The notes under the pieces: model-generated
Database searches by the model: none
What the model was told of the DNA's origin: nothing
What the model saw: the letters and a program-made list of their open reading frames with translations, nothing else
Translations under genes and position numbers: made by a program
Shown here: positions 1-8,362 of the stretch, piece after piece
Layout of the letters: every line of letters starts with the position of its first letter
How positions within the stretch are numbered: position 1 is the first letter of the stretch
Source: Poriferisodalis sp965205175
Lineage (GTDB): Bacteria > Actinomycetota > Acidimicrobiia > Acidimicrobiales > Poriferisodalaceae
Reading direction: 5' to 3'
Assembly: GCF_965205175.1 (NCBI RefSeq)
Contig: NZ_OZ242038.1
Location: 868,001-932,000, forward strand
Length of the DNA stretch: 64,000 bases

Positions 1-797
1 ACCTCCCATACGGAGGCACCAGGCGGCACATAGCGGTTGCCGCGAGTGCACCGGACGATTCCGTCCCAGCCCGGGGACGACACACCGCTGCCGGCGGGAA
101 AATGACTCCATTCCACAGTCGGCTCTGTCTCGGCAATCAGATTGCGGATCAATCGCGGGAGTTGGGCTGCCCGATCAGGTGTGTACCAGCGGAGCAGATC
201 GTCGCGGCTGACTTGCAGCGCCTCGGGGACGACGGGTACGAGGTGGATGGGCGGCCGCATTGCTTGAGCCAGTCTGCGGGCCAAGTCGACGTCCTCCTCT
301 GCGCACAGCGCTAGCAGGCCGCTTCCGCACAGTGCCTCGGCGATGCGGCCGAGATCACGGACCCGATCCGCCGCGCTGGGTTGGCTAGCGGCTGCATCCC
401 TGAGACCGTTGCCCGCCAGGATCGATTCGCGGAGCGCGACCAAGTCGCCTGCTGCGAACGCAAACGCCTCGCGCAGCTCTGTTGTCGCTCTCGCCGCGAG
501 ATCGATACCCAGCTCGCCACCGCTGCGAAGCTGTGCTTCTTCGGCGATGTGGCGGAGCCAGCCTCGACGCGCTAGGTCATCCTGCGACTCGCCCAGCGAT
601 CTCAGCTTGCACCCCGCCGCGGCCAGAATCGTGTCGCGCTCCACGGGGCCGCCGGCCGCGGGTGTTCGCAGCCCGGCAATCCACGCTTGCTCGAAGTCGT
701 GGAGGTTGGTCGCTTCCGCGATGTTCGCAAGCACGGCCTCGATGCCTGCAGGCTCGGCATGAGGAGCTGGCTCAGCTGCGGCGGGCAGTGCATTCAT
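1..797 (-). CDS. N-terminal part of a large unrecognised protein, probable defence NTPase/nuclease (partial, runs off left edge)
   Basis: An open frame runs from ATG at 797 to base 1 without a stop, about 265 codons. The ATG overlaps the TGA of the upstream small gene (ATGA), which suggests translational coupling. Residues 1-190 are helical and rich in Ala, Glu and Leu. The visible end, from about residue 218, reads LPRLIRNLIAETEP, then PGWDGIVR, then GNRYVPPGASVWEV. From memory, this arrangement (LP.LIR.LI, GWDG, VP.G.S.WE) occurs near the N-terminus of very large bacterial proteins with an NTPase core and a restriction-endonuclease-like front. That assignment is inference. No Walker motif or catalytic triad is visible in the part available, so no function is claimed. 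Confidence 0.72.
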   Translation of the reverse strand, partial: MNALPAAAEPAPHAEPAGIEAVLANIAEATNLHDFEQAWIAGLRTPAAGGPVERDTILAAAGCKLRSLGESQDDLARRGWLRHIAEEAQLRSGGELGIDLAARATTELREAFAFAAGDLVALRESILAGNGLRDAAASQPSAADRVRDLGRIAEALCGSGLLALCAEEDVDLARRLAQAMRPPIHLVPVVPEALQVSRDDLLRWYTPDRAAQLPRLIRNLIAETEPTVEWSHFPAGSGVSSPGWDGIVRCTRGNRYVPPGASVWE

Positions 798-1204
798 GGT
801 GCTTGCCAATCGTAGGTCCGCACGGCGCCGGCGCGAACGGCAATGCCGCTGACTTCGAATGCCTGCCGCGCTACGTCGAGGCTGCTTGCCGATGGCCGGT
901 AGTGACCGCTCATGTTGTTGAGCGAGGACACGACCACCGCGGTCCCGTCGAAGGCGACTTCGAATTCGCTAGCAGCGAGAACAAGGTCCGTGCGCGCCAG
1001 CACCGCATGAGAAATGTGCTCACCGCGTCGCTGTCTCGGTGCCACGGCGAGGCTGCCGTCATGCATGACCACGAAGATCATGCGCTCGCGGTCGGCCGCG
1101 AAGGCGTCGCCCGGGACGCTGACTGGCTTGACACCCGCCCGGCGCGCTGCTTCCACTTCCTGCGCCAGCTGAGCTGGCTCGCGGTTGTAGTACGGGGTCG
1201 CCAA
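794..1204 (-). CDS. Small unrecognised protein coupled to the large downstream gene
   Basis: A 136-residue protein starting with TTG at 1204. No in-frame ATG precedes it, and a weak GTGGAA element lies upstream. It contains GEHISHAVLA at about residues 61-70 and SLNNMSGHYRPS at about 92-103. The I.H..L and SGHY.P pairing resembles short modules I associate with polymorphic-toxin-type proteins, but I cannot assign a family. Its stop overlaps the ATG of the next gene by four bases, so the two are almost certainly one operon and probably one functional unit. An AT-rich stretch at about 1240-1285 lies directly upstream and may hold the promoter. Confidence 0.6.
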   Translation of the reverse strand: MATPYYNREPAQLAQEVEAARRAGVKPVSVPGDAFAADRERMIFVVMHDGSLAVAPRQRRGEHISHAVLARTDLVLAASEFEVAFDGTAVVVSSLNNMSGHYRPSASSLDVARQAFEVSGIAVRAGAVRTYDWQAP

Positions 1205-1651
1205 GACACATGTTCCACTCTGCGCGGCTCCAAAGCATACAGACTAAAATATCACAGCATGACATTAAAGTTCATTAAGATGGCATCGACGTGCTTCGCC
1301 GCAGCGGCGCCGGGTGCTCTGTTTGCATGCATGCCGACGCTCTCGCATCGTGGCGAGTGATTGGGCACGGTCGTCGAGGTCAGCTACCTGCCCGGGAGAC
1401 CGGCGGAGCCGATCGAGCCCGCCAAGCCGGACGAATCAGAAGCACCCGCGGCACAGCTCGTACCGCAATAGGTCCGCCTGCGCCGAGCATCCAAGAAATG
1501 CGTGGTGCCTCCCGCAAGATGCTGCGGGAGGCACCACTCGTCGTCTGATTTTCGGCAGGCGGCCTGTCGGCCGTACCGTGATGTTCGGTCTGTCAGATCG
1601 GCGGATGAAGTCCGAATCTTGACTGGGTCCGGATCTTGACGGAGTCCGGAA
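1205..1651. other. Non-coding gap with AT-rich promoter-like patch and a hairpin
   Basis: No convincing gene lies here. Bases 1240-1285 are markedly AT-rich for this genome and sit upstream of the minus-strand small gene. The strong hairpin at 1502-1537 is listed separately. The two halves of the gap therefore look like a promoter region for the leftward operon and a terminator region for the FN3 gene. Confidence 0.5.
1502..1537 (-). terminator. Strong hairpin, probable intrinsic terminator of the FN3 gene
   Basis: A perfect 15-bp inverted repeat (1502-1516 with 1523-1537) encloses a 6-base loop. Read on the minus strand it lies about 115 bases past the FN3 stop and is followed by CGCATTTCTTGG, a short imperfect T-rich stretch. 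The stem is symmetrical, so it could also stop transcription arriving from the left. It is the strongest isolated hairpin I noticed in the intergenic sequence. Confidence 0.6.
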
Positions 1652-2413
1652 CTACTGGGTCCAGGTTCGTGACCTGCCGGTCGACCAACCGCAGCGGCTG
1701 TTCACGTAGACCGTGATGCGGTACTTGTTGCCGGCGGTCAGGCCGGTCAGATTCGCCGTAGTCGAGCTTTGAACGGTTTGGTGACCGATGTTGTTGACGA
1801 GGTAGGTGCTGGTTTTGGTCGTCATGTTCCTCAAGCGCCAGTTGTACTCCGTGAGTGGCGAGCAGCGCTTGCCGTTCCCCGATGCCGGTGCATTCCACGT
1901 CACTGTCGCCGTGGTGCCACTGTCGGTAACAGCGAGACTGCCGACGTTGCGCGGCTTGCGCCGCTTGTTGCCCGATGGCGCGGTGGGGTCACTGCCAGAG
2001 GTGCTGGCTGCAGTCGTGAACTTGGCTCTGCCGGCAGCTGAGTATCCGCACGAGCCGCCTTGGTGTCCCCAGATGTAGACGTCGTAGGTCGTGCCGGCTG
2101 TGAGTTCGTCCACGAACCAACTCGTCGTGGTGTTTCCGAGATCCTCGGACTCTGCGACAGCCTCGCTGGTTGTAGCGTTCGTAACTCGCACCCACTGGTG
2201 CGTCAGAGGGCACGCGACGCTGGTGCCGAGTGTCCAGCTGATGGTTGCTTCGACATCGCCTGCTGTGACGGTGACGTTCGTGGGTGCGGGCGTGACGTTG
2301 GCACCGGCCGGTACAGCAGTCACCGATAGCAAGAGCGCCGCAACGACAGTCACTACCGACATCAACCGGCACCGAGTCAGGCGCTTGACGGGCACCTTCG
2401 CTGGATTGTTCAT
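1652..2413 (-). CDS. Secreted protein with two fibronectin type III domains
   Basis: A 253-residue protein. The start at 2413 is chosen because AAGGAGAG lies 8 bases upstream and the protein then opens with a signal peptide: basic residues (MNNPAKVPVKRLTR), a hydrophobic stretch MSVVTVVAALLLSVTAVPAG, and a likely cut near Ala-Asn. Two FN3 repeats follow, at about residues 33-115 (ATISWTL, TTYDVYIWG) and 145-250 (ATVTWNAP, YNWRLRN, YRITVYVN), joined by a Ser/Thr/Lys-rich linker. No catalytic domain or wall anchor is visible, so it is a secreted binding or adhesion protein of unknown ligand. Its probable promoter carries an 11-base G tract in the spacer, suggesting on/off or graded expression. 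It is followed by a strong hairpin. Confidence 0.82.
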   Translation of the reverse strand: MNNPAKVPVKRLTRCRLMSVVTVVAALLLSVTAVPAGANVTPAPTNVTVTAGDVEATISWTLGTSVACPLTHQWVRVTNATTSEAVAESEDLGNTTTSWFVDELTAGTTYDVYIWGHQGGSCGYSAAGRAKFTTAASTSGSDPTAPSGNKRRKPRNVGSLAVTDSGTTATVTWNAPASGNGKRCSPLTEYNWRLRNMTTKTSTYLVNNIGHQTVQSSTTANLTGLTAGNKYRITVYVNSRCGWSTGRSRTWTQ

Positions 2414-2568
2414 TGATGCACTCTCCTTGTTGTCGAGGTTCTGCTCAGATCGCTCGTCCGGCACGGACCGCTTACTGTGTGGCGCGCCGAGTTGCACTGC
2501 ATTGCGAGTGCGGTGGCTCGGATTTGCGCATCTGGCTGCGAGCAGCGCGTCGCGCTCCCGCGTTCGCG

Positions 2569-2597
2569 AATTTACCACCCCCCCCCCCTCAATGCAA
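2569..2597 (-). promoter_or_regulatory. Candidate phase-variable promoter with G11 tract in the 17-bp spacer
   Basis: On the minus strand, TTGCAT (2597-2592) and TAAATT (2574-2569) are separated by exactly 17 bases, of which 11 are an uninterrupted G run (2588-2578). The boxes match the sigma-70-type consensus well and point at the FN3 gene, giving a leader of about 150 bases. A G/C tract between -35 and -10 is the known layout of phase-variable promoters such as porA and opc in Neisseria, where slippage changes spacing and strength. The rest of the gap 2414-2746 holds nothing else I can identify. The promoter itself is predicted, not measured. Confidence 0.6.
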
Positions 2598-2746
2598 CGC
2601 GCGATTGGTACATCTTCCGGATCGCACAGGTCCATCGCAGGACCCTCTGTCGGCCTGCGCTTCAGTCGGCCTGCATTCGCCACGGCGGCATCTGCTCAGC
2701 GGCGGGCCGAGCGCGGCACGCAGCACAACCGCTACATTCGGCTGCC

Positions 2747-3523
2747 ATGGGTGAATTCTGCAATGCGGAGCGCGACGGACATCTGTTCGTCGTCACGATC
2801 AACCGGCCGGAGCGGATGAACGCGCTGCACCCGCCGGGCAACGCCGAGATGTCGTTGCTCTTTGATGAGTTCCAGAGCGATCCAGACCTCTGGGTTGCCA
2901 TCGTCACCGGCGAGGGCGACCGAGCGTTCTCCGCCGGCAACGACCTGCGCTACCAAGCCGAGGGCGGCGACCGCTCGGCGATGCCGTCGTCGGGCTTCGG
3001 CGGCCTGACCTCTCGCTGGAATCTCGACAAGCCCGTCATCGCGGCGGTGAACGGCGTGGCGATGGGCGGCGGCTTCGAGATAGCGCTGGCATGCGACATC
3101 ATCGTGGCTTCTGACAACGCACGGTTCGCACTGCCCGAGCCGAGGGTGGGCCTCGCTGCGCTGGCCGGCGGCGTGCATCGCCTGCCGCGCCACATCGGAT
3201 TGAAGCGTGCGATGAGCATGATGCTGACAGGTCGTCACGTGCCTGCGGCCGAAGCGAAGGAACTGGGCATCGTCGCCGAGGTGGTGCCCCAGGGCGAGGC
3301 GCTCGCGTGCGCGCGCCGCTGGGCGGGGATGATCCTGGAGTGCTCGCCGATGTCGGTGCGGGCCACCAAGCAGGCGGCCATGCAGGGCCTGAACGAGACC
3401 GGCGTCCGCGCTGCACATGAAGGTCGCTACGAGGCGGTGAGGGCCATGATCGACAGCGCCGACTTCGTCGAAGGGCCTCGGGCGTTCTCTGAGAAGCGCC
3501 CGCCGCAGTGGCAGGGACGCTGA
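2747..3523 (+). CDS. Enoyl-CoA hydratase/isomerase (crotonase) family protein
   Basis: A 258-residue crotonase-fold enzyme acting on acyl-CoA thioesters in the cytoplasm. Landmarks are TINRPERMNAL near the start, the oxyanion-hole segment FSAGNDLR (about residues 60-67), the second oxyanion segment NGVAMGGGFEIALACDI (about 100-116), and FALPEPRVG, whose Glu matches a catalytic Glu of enoyl-CoA hydratases. Length fits the family. Start ATG 2747 gives the expected family N-terminus; the longer upstream frame crosses a promoter region and is unlikely to be coding. The exact substrate cannot be told from sequence. The gene stands alone, diverging from the FN3 gene. Confidence 0.85.
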   Translation: MGEFCNAERDGHLFVVTINRPERMNALHPPGNAEMSLLFDEFQSDPDLWVAIVTGEGDRAFSAGNDLRYQAEGGDRSAMPSSGFGGLTSRWNLDKPVIAAVNGVAMGGGFEIALACDIIVASDNARFALPEPRVGLAALAGGVHRLPRHIGLKRAMSMMLTGRHVPAAEAKELGIVAEVVPQGEALACARRWAGMILECSPMSVRATKQAAMQGLNETGVRAAHEGRYEAVRAMIDSADFVEGPRAFSEKRPPQWQGR

Positions 3524-3563
3524 CCGCCACGGCATTCCCCGTGGCTGCGCTGGGACGCCGGCT

Positions 3564-4205
3564 ATGAGCGCCACCGATGCCGTCGCCGCAGCAGACACGA
3601 GGGCACGCCGGCGTGCGGCAGAGGTCGCTGACGCTATGGACGACATCGCCAAGATGGATGCACATGGGCGCGAGCACGGCGGCATCGACCGCACCGGCGT
3701 TGACCGCATCAAGGAACGGCTGCTGGAGTTGGCCGCTCTAGAGGAGTTGTTTCCCGTCGAGGATTTCCCGCCCCCTGGTGGCGGGCGCGGCTCGGCCAAC
3801 TACCGGCTCTTCCAGCAGGACGACGGCTCACTGGCGCTGTATGTCCAAAGTGTCGGCGATGGCACGTCAGCACCTCCGCACGAGCACACCACGTGGGCGG
3901 TCATCGTCGGCATGCGCGGCCAGGAACTCAACCGCTTCTACGACCGTTGCGCGGGAGAAGGCGAACCCCATGCGGTTCGCGACGAGATGGTCGAGTGCGG
4001 CACCGGCGTCGCGATGCTGGGCCAGGACGTGCACTCGATTCACATCGAAGGCGCCTCGACCAACTTCCACTGCTACGGGCTGGCCATGGAGCACATGACC
4101 GGGCGCCGCTACTGGAATGCCGCCGCCGGCGAGTGGCGGATCTTCTCGGACGTGACGAACATCGTCGAGGCACGCTTGGGCCATCGGGCTGGTGTCGTTG
4201 CCTGA
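3564..4205 (+). CDS. Cysteine dioxygenase-like thiol dioxygenase (cupin)
   Basis: A 213-residue protein of the cysteine dioxygenase-like cupin group. The metal-site pattern is visible: PPHEHTTWAVIVGMRG (HxH, about residues 99-101) and a later VHSIHIEG that supplies the third His. Family members oxidise a small thiol such as cysteine or 3-mercaptopropionate to its sulfinate with non-haem iron. The substrate here is not determined. The gene overlaps the following triple-rhodanese gene by 14 bases, which strongly suggests joint translation and a shared role in sulfur metabolism. Confidence 0.8.
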   Translation: MSATDAVAAADTRARRRAAEVADAMDDIAKMDAHGREHGGIDRTGVDRIKERLLELAALEELFPVEDFPPPGGGRGSANYRLFQQDDGSLALYVQSVGDGTSAPPHEHTTWAVIVGMRGQELNRFYDRCAGEGEPHAVRDEMVECGTGVAMLGQDVHSIHIEGASTNFHCYGLAMEHMTGRRYWNAAAGEWRIFSDVTNIVEARLGHRAGVVA

Positions 4206-5580
4206 GCGGGTGTGCCGCCCGGCGCCACCGCACGCTGAACGGCTCTCGACCCGCGAGGCGAGCGCGACGGCCGAGGTCCGCGCGGTCTCGGCAGATGCAC
4301 TGAAGGAACTGCATCGCAGGCTGTTGCGGGGTGACGGCACCGAGTTGGCGCTGGTAGATGCCCGGCAGCCCGAGCAGTTCGCTCGGCGACATCTGCTGTA
4401 TGCGGCCAATCTGCCGACGAGTCACGTCCGGCTCGAAGCCGCGGCGCGCATCCCGCGTGCCGGCACGCCGCTGGTGGTGTGCGACGACGGCGGCGGAGAA
4501 GCCGAAGCGGCCGCGCTCGGGCTTGCCGCCCTCGGCTACAGCGACATCGCGGTGCTCGACGGCGGCATCGACGCGTGGGCCGCTGCGGGCGGTCAGCTGT
4601 ATGCGGGCATCAACGTGCCCTCCAAGCTGTTCGGCGAACTGGTCGAGGCGCACTTCGGCACGCCTCACGTACCGGCGACCGAGCTGGCGAGCTGGCTCAC
4701 CGAGGGCCGAGACGGGCACGGCCGGGACGTGGCGGTGGTGGACGCGCGCACTGGTCGAGAGTTCCGTCGCATGAGCATCCCGACTGCCCGGTCGTGCCCG
4801 GGCGGCGAGCTGGTGCGTCGGATGCACGAGCTTGCCGGGAACGCTGCGACGGTGGTGGTGAACTGCGCAGGTCGGACCCGCAGCATCATGGGTGCGCAGT
4901 CGTTGCGTGCAGCGGGCATGGACCGGGTGGTGGCCCTGAAGGACGGCACGATGGGCTGGGAGCTGGCCGGGTTCGAGCTGGAACACGGCTGCGATGAGGC
5001 GATCCCCGAACCGAGTGCGCAGGGGCGGCAGCGGGCGTCGGCTGCGGCAGCAGCGGTCGCTGAGCGCTGCGGGGTTCGCACCGTCGATGCAGCTCGGCTA
5101 CAGGAGTGGCGCGCCGACACCACCCGCACGACCTACCTGATGGACGTGCGCACGCCCGAGGAGTTCGCCGCAGGGCACTTGCGTGATGCCACCAGCGCTC
5201 CCGGGGGTCAGCTGGTGCAGGCCACCGATGAGTATCTCGCCACGAGGGGTGGCAGGGTGGTGCTGGCGGACCACGACGGCATCGGCGCGACGATGACGGC
5301 ATCGTGGCTGATGCAGATGGGCTGGGATGCTTGGGTGCTCGAACCCGACTGGCTGCCCGACGGGCGCGATGCTCCCGACGGCGATGATGCATGCACCGGG
5401 TTGACAGCCGGCGACGACGGCGAAGCCGAGCGGGCGAGGCGTTCCCGGCAGCCGCCGCTGCCCTACGACCCAGACGACGCCTGCGTGGCACGCGCCGCCA
5501 TGCAGGCGTATCTCGACTGGGAAGTTGCGCTCCCCGAGCTGTACGCCGCCGACGACTTGGCCGAGTTCAGGCTCCGTTGA
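4192..5580 (+). CDS. Triple-rhodanese-domain sulfurtransferase
   Basis: A 462-residue protein with three rhodanese repeats, at about residues 30-140, 155-265 and 290-400. The active-loop cysteine is present in the first (VVCDDGGGE) and second (VNCAGRTRS). In the third the loop reads VLADHDGIG with Ala in place of Cys, so that domain is probably non-catalytic. Rhodaneses carry sulfane sulfur as a cysteine persulfide. The first codon is GTG 4192, inside the end of the cupin gene; TTG at 4198 is an alternative. Overlap with the thiol dioxygenase suggests the pair handles oxidation and sulfur transfer from the same organosulfur substrate. A poorly conserved C-terminal tail of about 60 residues follows. 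Confidence 0.82.
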   Translation: MSLPERVCRPAPPHAERLSTREASATAEVRAVSADALKELHRRLLRGDGTELALVDARQPEQFARRHLLYAANLPTSHVRLEAAARIPRAGTPLVVCDDGGGEAEAAALGLAALGYSDIAVLDGGIDAWAAAGGQLYAGINVPSKLFGELVEAHFGTPHVPATELASWLTEGRDGHGRDVAVVDARTGREFRRMSIPTARSCPGGELVRRMHELAGNAATVVVNCAGRTRSIMGAQSLRAAGMDRVVALKDGTMGWELAGFELEHGCDEAIPEPSAQGRQRASAAAAAVAERCGVRTVDAARLQEWRADTTRTTYLMDVRTPEEFAAGHLRDATSAPGGQLVQATDEYLATRGGRVVLADHDGIGATMTASWLMQMGWDAWVLEPDWLPDGRDAPDGDDACTGLTAGDDGEAERARRSRQPPLPYDPDDACVARAAMQAYLDWEVALPELYAADDLAEFRLR

Positions 5581-5599
5581 CTGACCAGACGGCGGGCTG

Positions 5600-6478
5600 C
5601 TACAGCTCGGCGAAGCGTTCGATGGTCTGCGCCCAGGCGCTGGCGTCGTCGGGGGTGGAGATGACCGTGTCCAGCCCGGCCATCGGCGATACCGGCACCG
5701 CGATGCGGCCGACGCCTCGACGCGCCAGCTCCGGTACGTCGTCGAGATCCGCTGGCAGCTGCACCGTGATCTCCAGCGCATCGGGATCCCGCCCGTGCTC
5801 GGCTGCGGTGCGACGGGCCAAGTCGATCAGGTCCCACGGCGCGCCGCGAGCCGGAAAGTAGCCGTCGCCCAAGCGCCCGGCCCGGCGGGCGGCGACACGC
5901 GAGTCGCCTCCCACGATGATCGGCACGGTGCCGTTCACCGGCTGAGGCCTGCAGTACGCAGCGTCGAAGTGTACGAACTCGCCGTGAAACGTGGGTCGAT
6001 CGGCTGACCACAGTTCCCGCATCGCTGCCACGTACTCATCGGTGCGTCGCCCGCGGTCGTCGAAGTGGTCGCCCACGCCTATGGCCTCGAACTCCTCGCG
6101 CATCCAGCCCACACCGATGCCCAGCACTACCCGTCCGCCCGAGAGGTGATCGAGCGTGGCGACCTGCTTGGCGCACACCACCGGATTGTGTTGGGGGACG
6201 ATCAAGATGCCCGTGCCGAACTTGATGGTGGAGGTGACGCCCGCCATGTAGGCCATCCACATCAGCGGATCCGGCAAGGGCAAGTCCTCCACGCCGCCGG
6301 CCATTTTGCCGTCCGGACTGTAGGGGTACTGCGACTGGTAGCCCGAGGGGACGACGGTGTGCTCTACGGTCCACGCCGACTCGAATCCGGCCGCCTCGCC
6401 CGCTTGCACGAGTTCGGTCGCGAGCGCCGTGTCGGTGGCGAACGTGCCGGTGTTGCAGTACCTGAGTCCGAACTTCAT
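5600..6478 (-). CDS. LLM-class (luciferase-like, probably F420-dependent) oxidoreductase
   Basis: A 292-residue TIM-barrel luciferase-like oxidoreductase. It starts MKFGLRYCNTGTF and shows the family blocks WTVEHTVVP, FGTGILIVPQHNP, LSGGRVVLGIGVGW.REEF and PIIVGGDS. ATG 6478 is preceded by AGGGGGC, a fair ribosome site; a longer upstream frame has no family similarity. In actinobacteria such proteins commonly use F420, sometimes FMN; the cofactor and substrate are not decidable here. It converges with the rhodanese gene (19-base gap) and diverges from menB. Confidence 0.85.
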   Translation of the reverse strand: MKFGLRYCNTGTFATDTALATELVQAGEAAGFESAWTVEHTVVPSGYQSQYPYSPDGKMAGGVEDLPLPDPLMWMAYMAGVTSTIKFGTGILIVPQHNPVVCAKQVATLDHLSGGRVVLGIGVGWMREEFEAIGVGDHFDDRGRRTDEYVAAMRELWSADRPTFHGEFVHFDAAYCRPQPVNGTVPIIVGGDSRVAARRAGRLGDGYFPARGAPWDLIDLARRTAAEHGRDPDALEITVQLPADLDDVPELARRGVGRIAVPVSPMAGLDTVISTPDDASAWAQTIERFAEL

Positions 6479-6723
6479 GCTGCGTGCCCCCTGCTGGTTC
6501 TGGCGATGCCGTCGCTGCTTGGTGCATGGCCGGCGGCATTCTCGCACACCGCCGGCTGCCCCGGTTGCGAGCCGGCGGGGGCCGCGATCCAATACCGTGC
6601 GCCCGCCGACCGCTCGCCCGACCTGCGGTTGTCGCTCCACCCACCCGCCCACTCGTTCCCATCGCCTGTTCGTCCTCGACCGCTGCCACAAACGCGCTCT
6701 TGTCGCCGGTCTCGGAGCTGCCC

Positions 6724-7638
6724 ATGCCGTTTCTGTCCCACGTCTCCGACATCTTCGAACCGTCGCGTTGGCGCGCCGTCGGCGGGTTCGACTTCACCGA
6801 CATCACGTACCACCGCAGCGCCGAGCACGGCACCGTGCGCATCGCGTTCGACCGCCCCGACGTGCGCAACGCGTTTCGCCCGCACACGGTGGACGAGCTG
6901 TATCAGGCGCTGGACCACGCCCGCCAGACGCCCGCCGTGGGCTGCGTGCTGCTGACCGGCAACGGCCCGGCGCCTGCCGACGGCGGCTGGGCATTCTGCT
7001 CGGGCGGTGATCAGCGCATACGCGGCCGCGACGGCTACCGCTATGCCGACGGCGACACCGCCGCCGACATCGACCCAGCCCGCACTGGACGCCTGCACAT
7101 CCTCGAGTGTCAGCGGCTGATCCGGATGATGCCCAAGGTGGTGATCTGCGTGGCCAGCGGCTGGGCCGCCGGGGGCGGGCACAGCCTTCATGTGGTGTGC
7201 GATCTGACAATCGCCTCGGCTGAGCACGCCCGCTTCCGCCAGACCGACACCAACGTCGCCAGCTTCGACGGCGGCTTCGGCTCTGCGTACTTGGCTCGCC
7301 AAGTCGGACAGAAGCGCGCTCGAGAGATCTTCTTTGTGGGCCGCACCTACACCGCGCAGGAGCGCTTCGAGATGGGCGATGTGAACTGCGTGGTGCCTCA
7401 TGCCGAACTGGAATCGACGGCGCTGGAATGGGCGCGGCAGATCGTGTCGCGCTCACCGACCGCTCAGCGCATGGCCAAGTTCGCCTTCAACCTGATCGAC
7501 GACGGGCTCGTGGGCCAGCAGGTCTTCGCCGGTGAAGCCACCCGCTTGGCCTACGGCACCGACGAGGCAGCCGAGGGCCGCGATGCGTTCTTGGAGAAGC
7601 GAGATCCGAGCTTCGAGCAGTTCCCGTGGCACTTCTGA
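6724..7638 (+). CDS. menB: 1,4-dihydroxy-2-naphthoyl-CoA synthase
   Basis: A 304-residue MenB, the crotonase-family ring-closing enzyme of menaquinone synthesis (o-succinylbenzoyl-CoA to 1,4-dihydroxy-2-naphthoyl-CoA). Family-specific blocks are clear: FCSGGDQRIRGRDGY (about residues 98-112), ASGWAAGGGHSLHVVCDL (about 144-161), TDTNVASFDGGFGSAYLAR (about 176-194) and the C-terminal EKRDPSF. ATG 6724 gives the usual length. No other men genes are nearby. Confidence 0.93.
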   Translation: MPFLSHVSDIFEPSRWRAVGGFDFTDITYHRSAEHGTVRIAFDRPDVRNAFRPHTVDELYQALDHARQTPAVGCVLLTGNGPAPADGGWAFCSGGDQRIRGRDGYRYADGDTAADIDPARTGRLHILECQRLIRMMPKVVICVASGWAAGGGHSLHVVCDLTIASAEHARFRQTDTNVASFDGGFGSAYLARQVGQKRAREIFFVGRTYTAQERFEMGDVNCVVPHAELESTALEWARQIVSRSPTAQRMAKFAFNLIDDGLVGQQVFAGEATRLAYGTDEAAEGRDAFLEKRDPSFEQFPWHF

Positions 7639-7707
7639 CCGGCTCGCCACCGGTCCGCACGCAGCGCGCGGCATCGTGCAAGCAGCCGATGCTGTGGGCT
7701 CAGGCGG

Positions 7708-8235
7708 TCAGCCCGGTGCGGCGAGCGGCGTGAGTGCGTCCACGAGTTCGTTCACGTTTTCGAGGTCGCGGCCGATGATGTCTGCGTCGAGGAAACGCTT
7801 GCGACGATAGAAGTTGCCGTGCAGATCGTTCGCGACGGATCGCAGCAGGCGGATCCGTTCGTCGCCGAGCCGCCGGTAGGCGTTGTTCAGAACCACGCTG
7901 AAGTCCGCGTGGGTCTCGTAGTCCCAGCCTTGGGTGAGGGCGACGGCTTTGGCCATGTGCGCGGCGGCACCCCAGCCTTTCTCTGAAGCTTGGTGCAGCT
8001 GGTCGTCGGCGAGGTAGGCGCGGCTGCGTTCGATGAACTCGCGTGCCTGTTCGACGTAGTCGGCTGCTGCGATGTCTGTGCCGCTGAGGCGCCAGTCGCC
8101 ATGCACGGCTTCACCTCCGCACGCAGCACTGCGCGCCGGTTCGCGGGCCCGCTGCCCGGCGGCATCGCTGAGGCCGCTGCTGTAGTCGGCGGCGCCGTCG
8201 TGGCTGGCGCTGCTCAAGCTGGCGTCACTCGTCAT
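7708..8235 (-). CDS. HEPN/PaREP1-like protein
   Basis: A 175-residue protein. The first 55 residues are low-complexity (Ser, Ala, Asp). The remainder is helical and reads like the HEPN/PaREP1 group: YVEQAREFIERSRAYL, then ASEKGWGAAAHMAKA, then RSVANDLHGNFYRRK. The last block holds an Arg-x6-His arrangement comparable with the R-x(4-6)-H ribonuclease motif of HEPN proteins. GAGAGGAAT upstream supports ATG 8235, though a later start would remove the odd N-terminus. HEPN proteins often act in toxin or defence systems, usually with a nucleotidyltransferase; no such partner is adjacent. It lies downstream of the coiled-coil and ISP genes on the same strand. Confidence 0.68.
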   Translation of the reverse strand: MTSDASLSSASHDGAADYSSGLSDAAGQRAREPARSAACGGEAVHGDWRLSGTDIAAADYVEQAREFIERSRAYLADDQLHQASEKGWGAAAHMAKAVALTQGWDYETHADFSVVLNNAYRRLGDERIRLLRSVANDLHGNFYRRKRFLDADIIGRDLENVNELVDALTPLAAPG

Positions 8236-8362
8236 CGGGCATTCCTCTCGTCAATCTGCGGAACGGTCAGCGTCGGGCGCAGCGTGTGATCCCGACCGTA
8301 TGCGCCGGCCTTGGCCGCGGTCAATCGAATTTGCTCGCTCCAGCAGCCGAACGTCGCGGCTG

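Noticed and set aside
482..1360. Plus-strand frame of 292 codons over the left-edge operon
   Set aside because: The minus-strand frames have coupled starts, family-like blocks and normal composition; the plus frame is Arg/Cys-rich noise.
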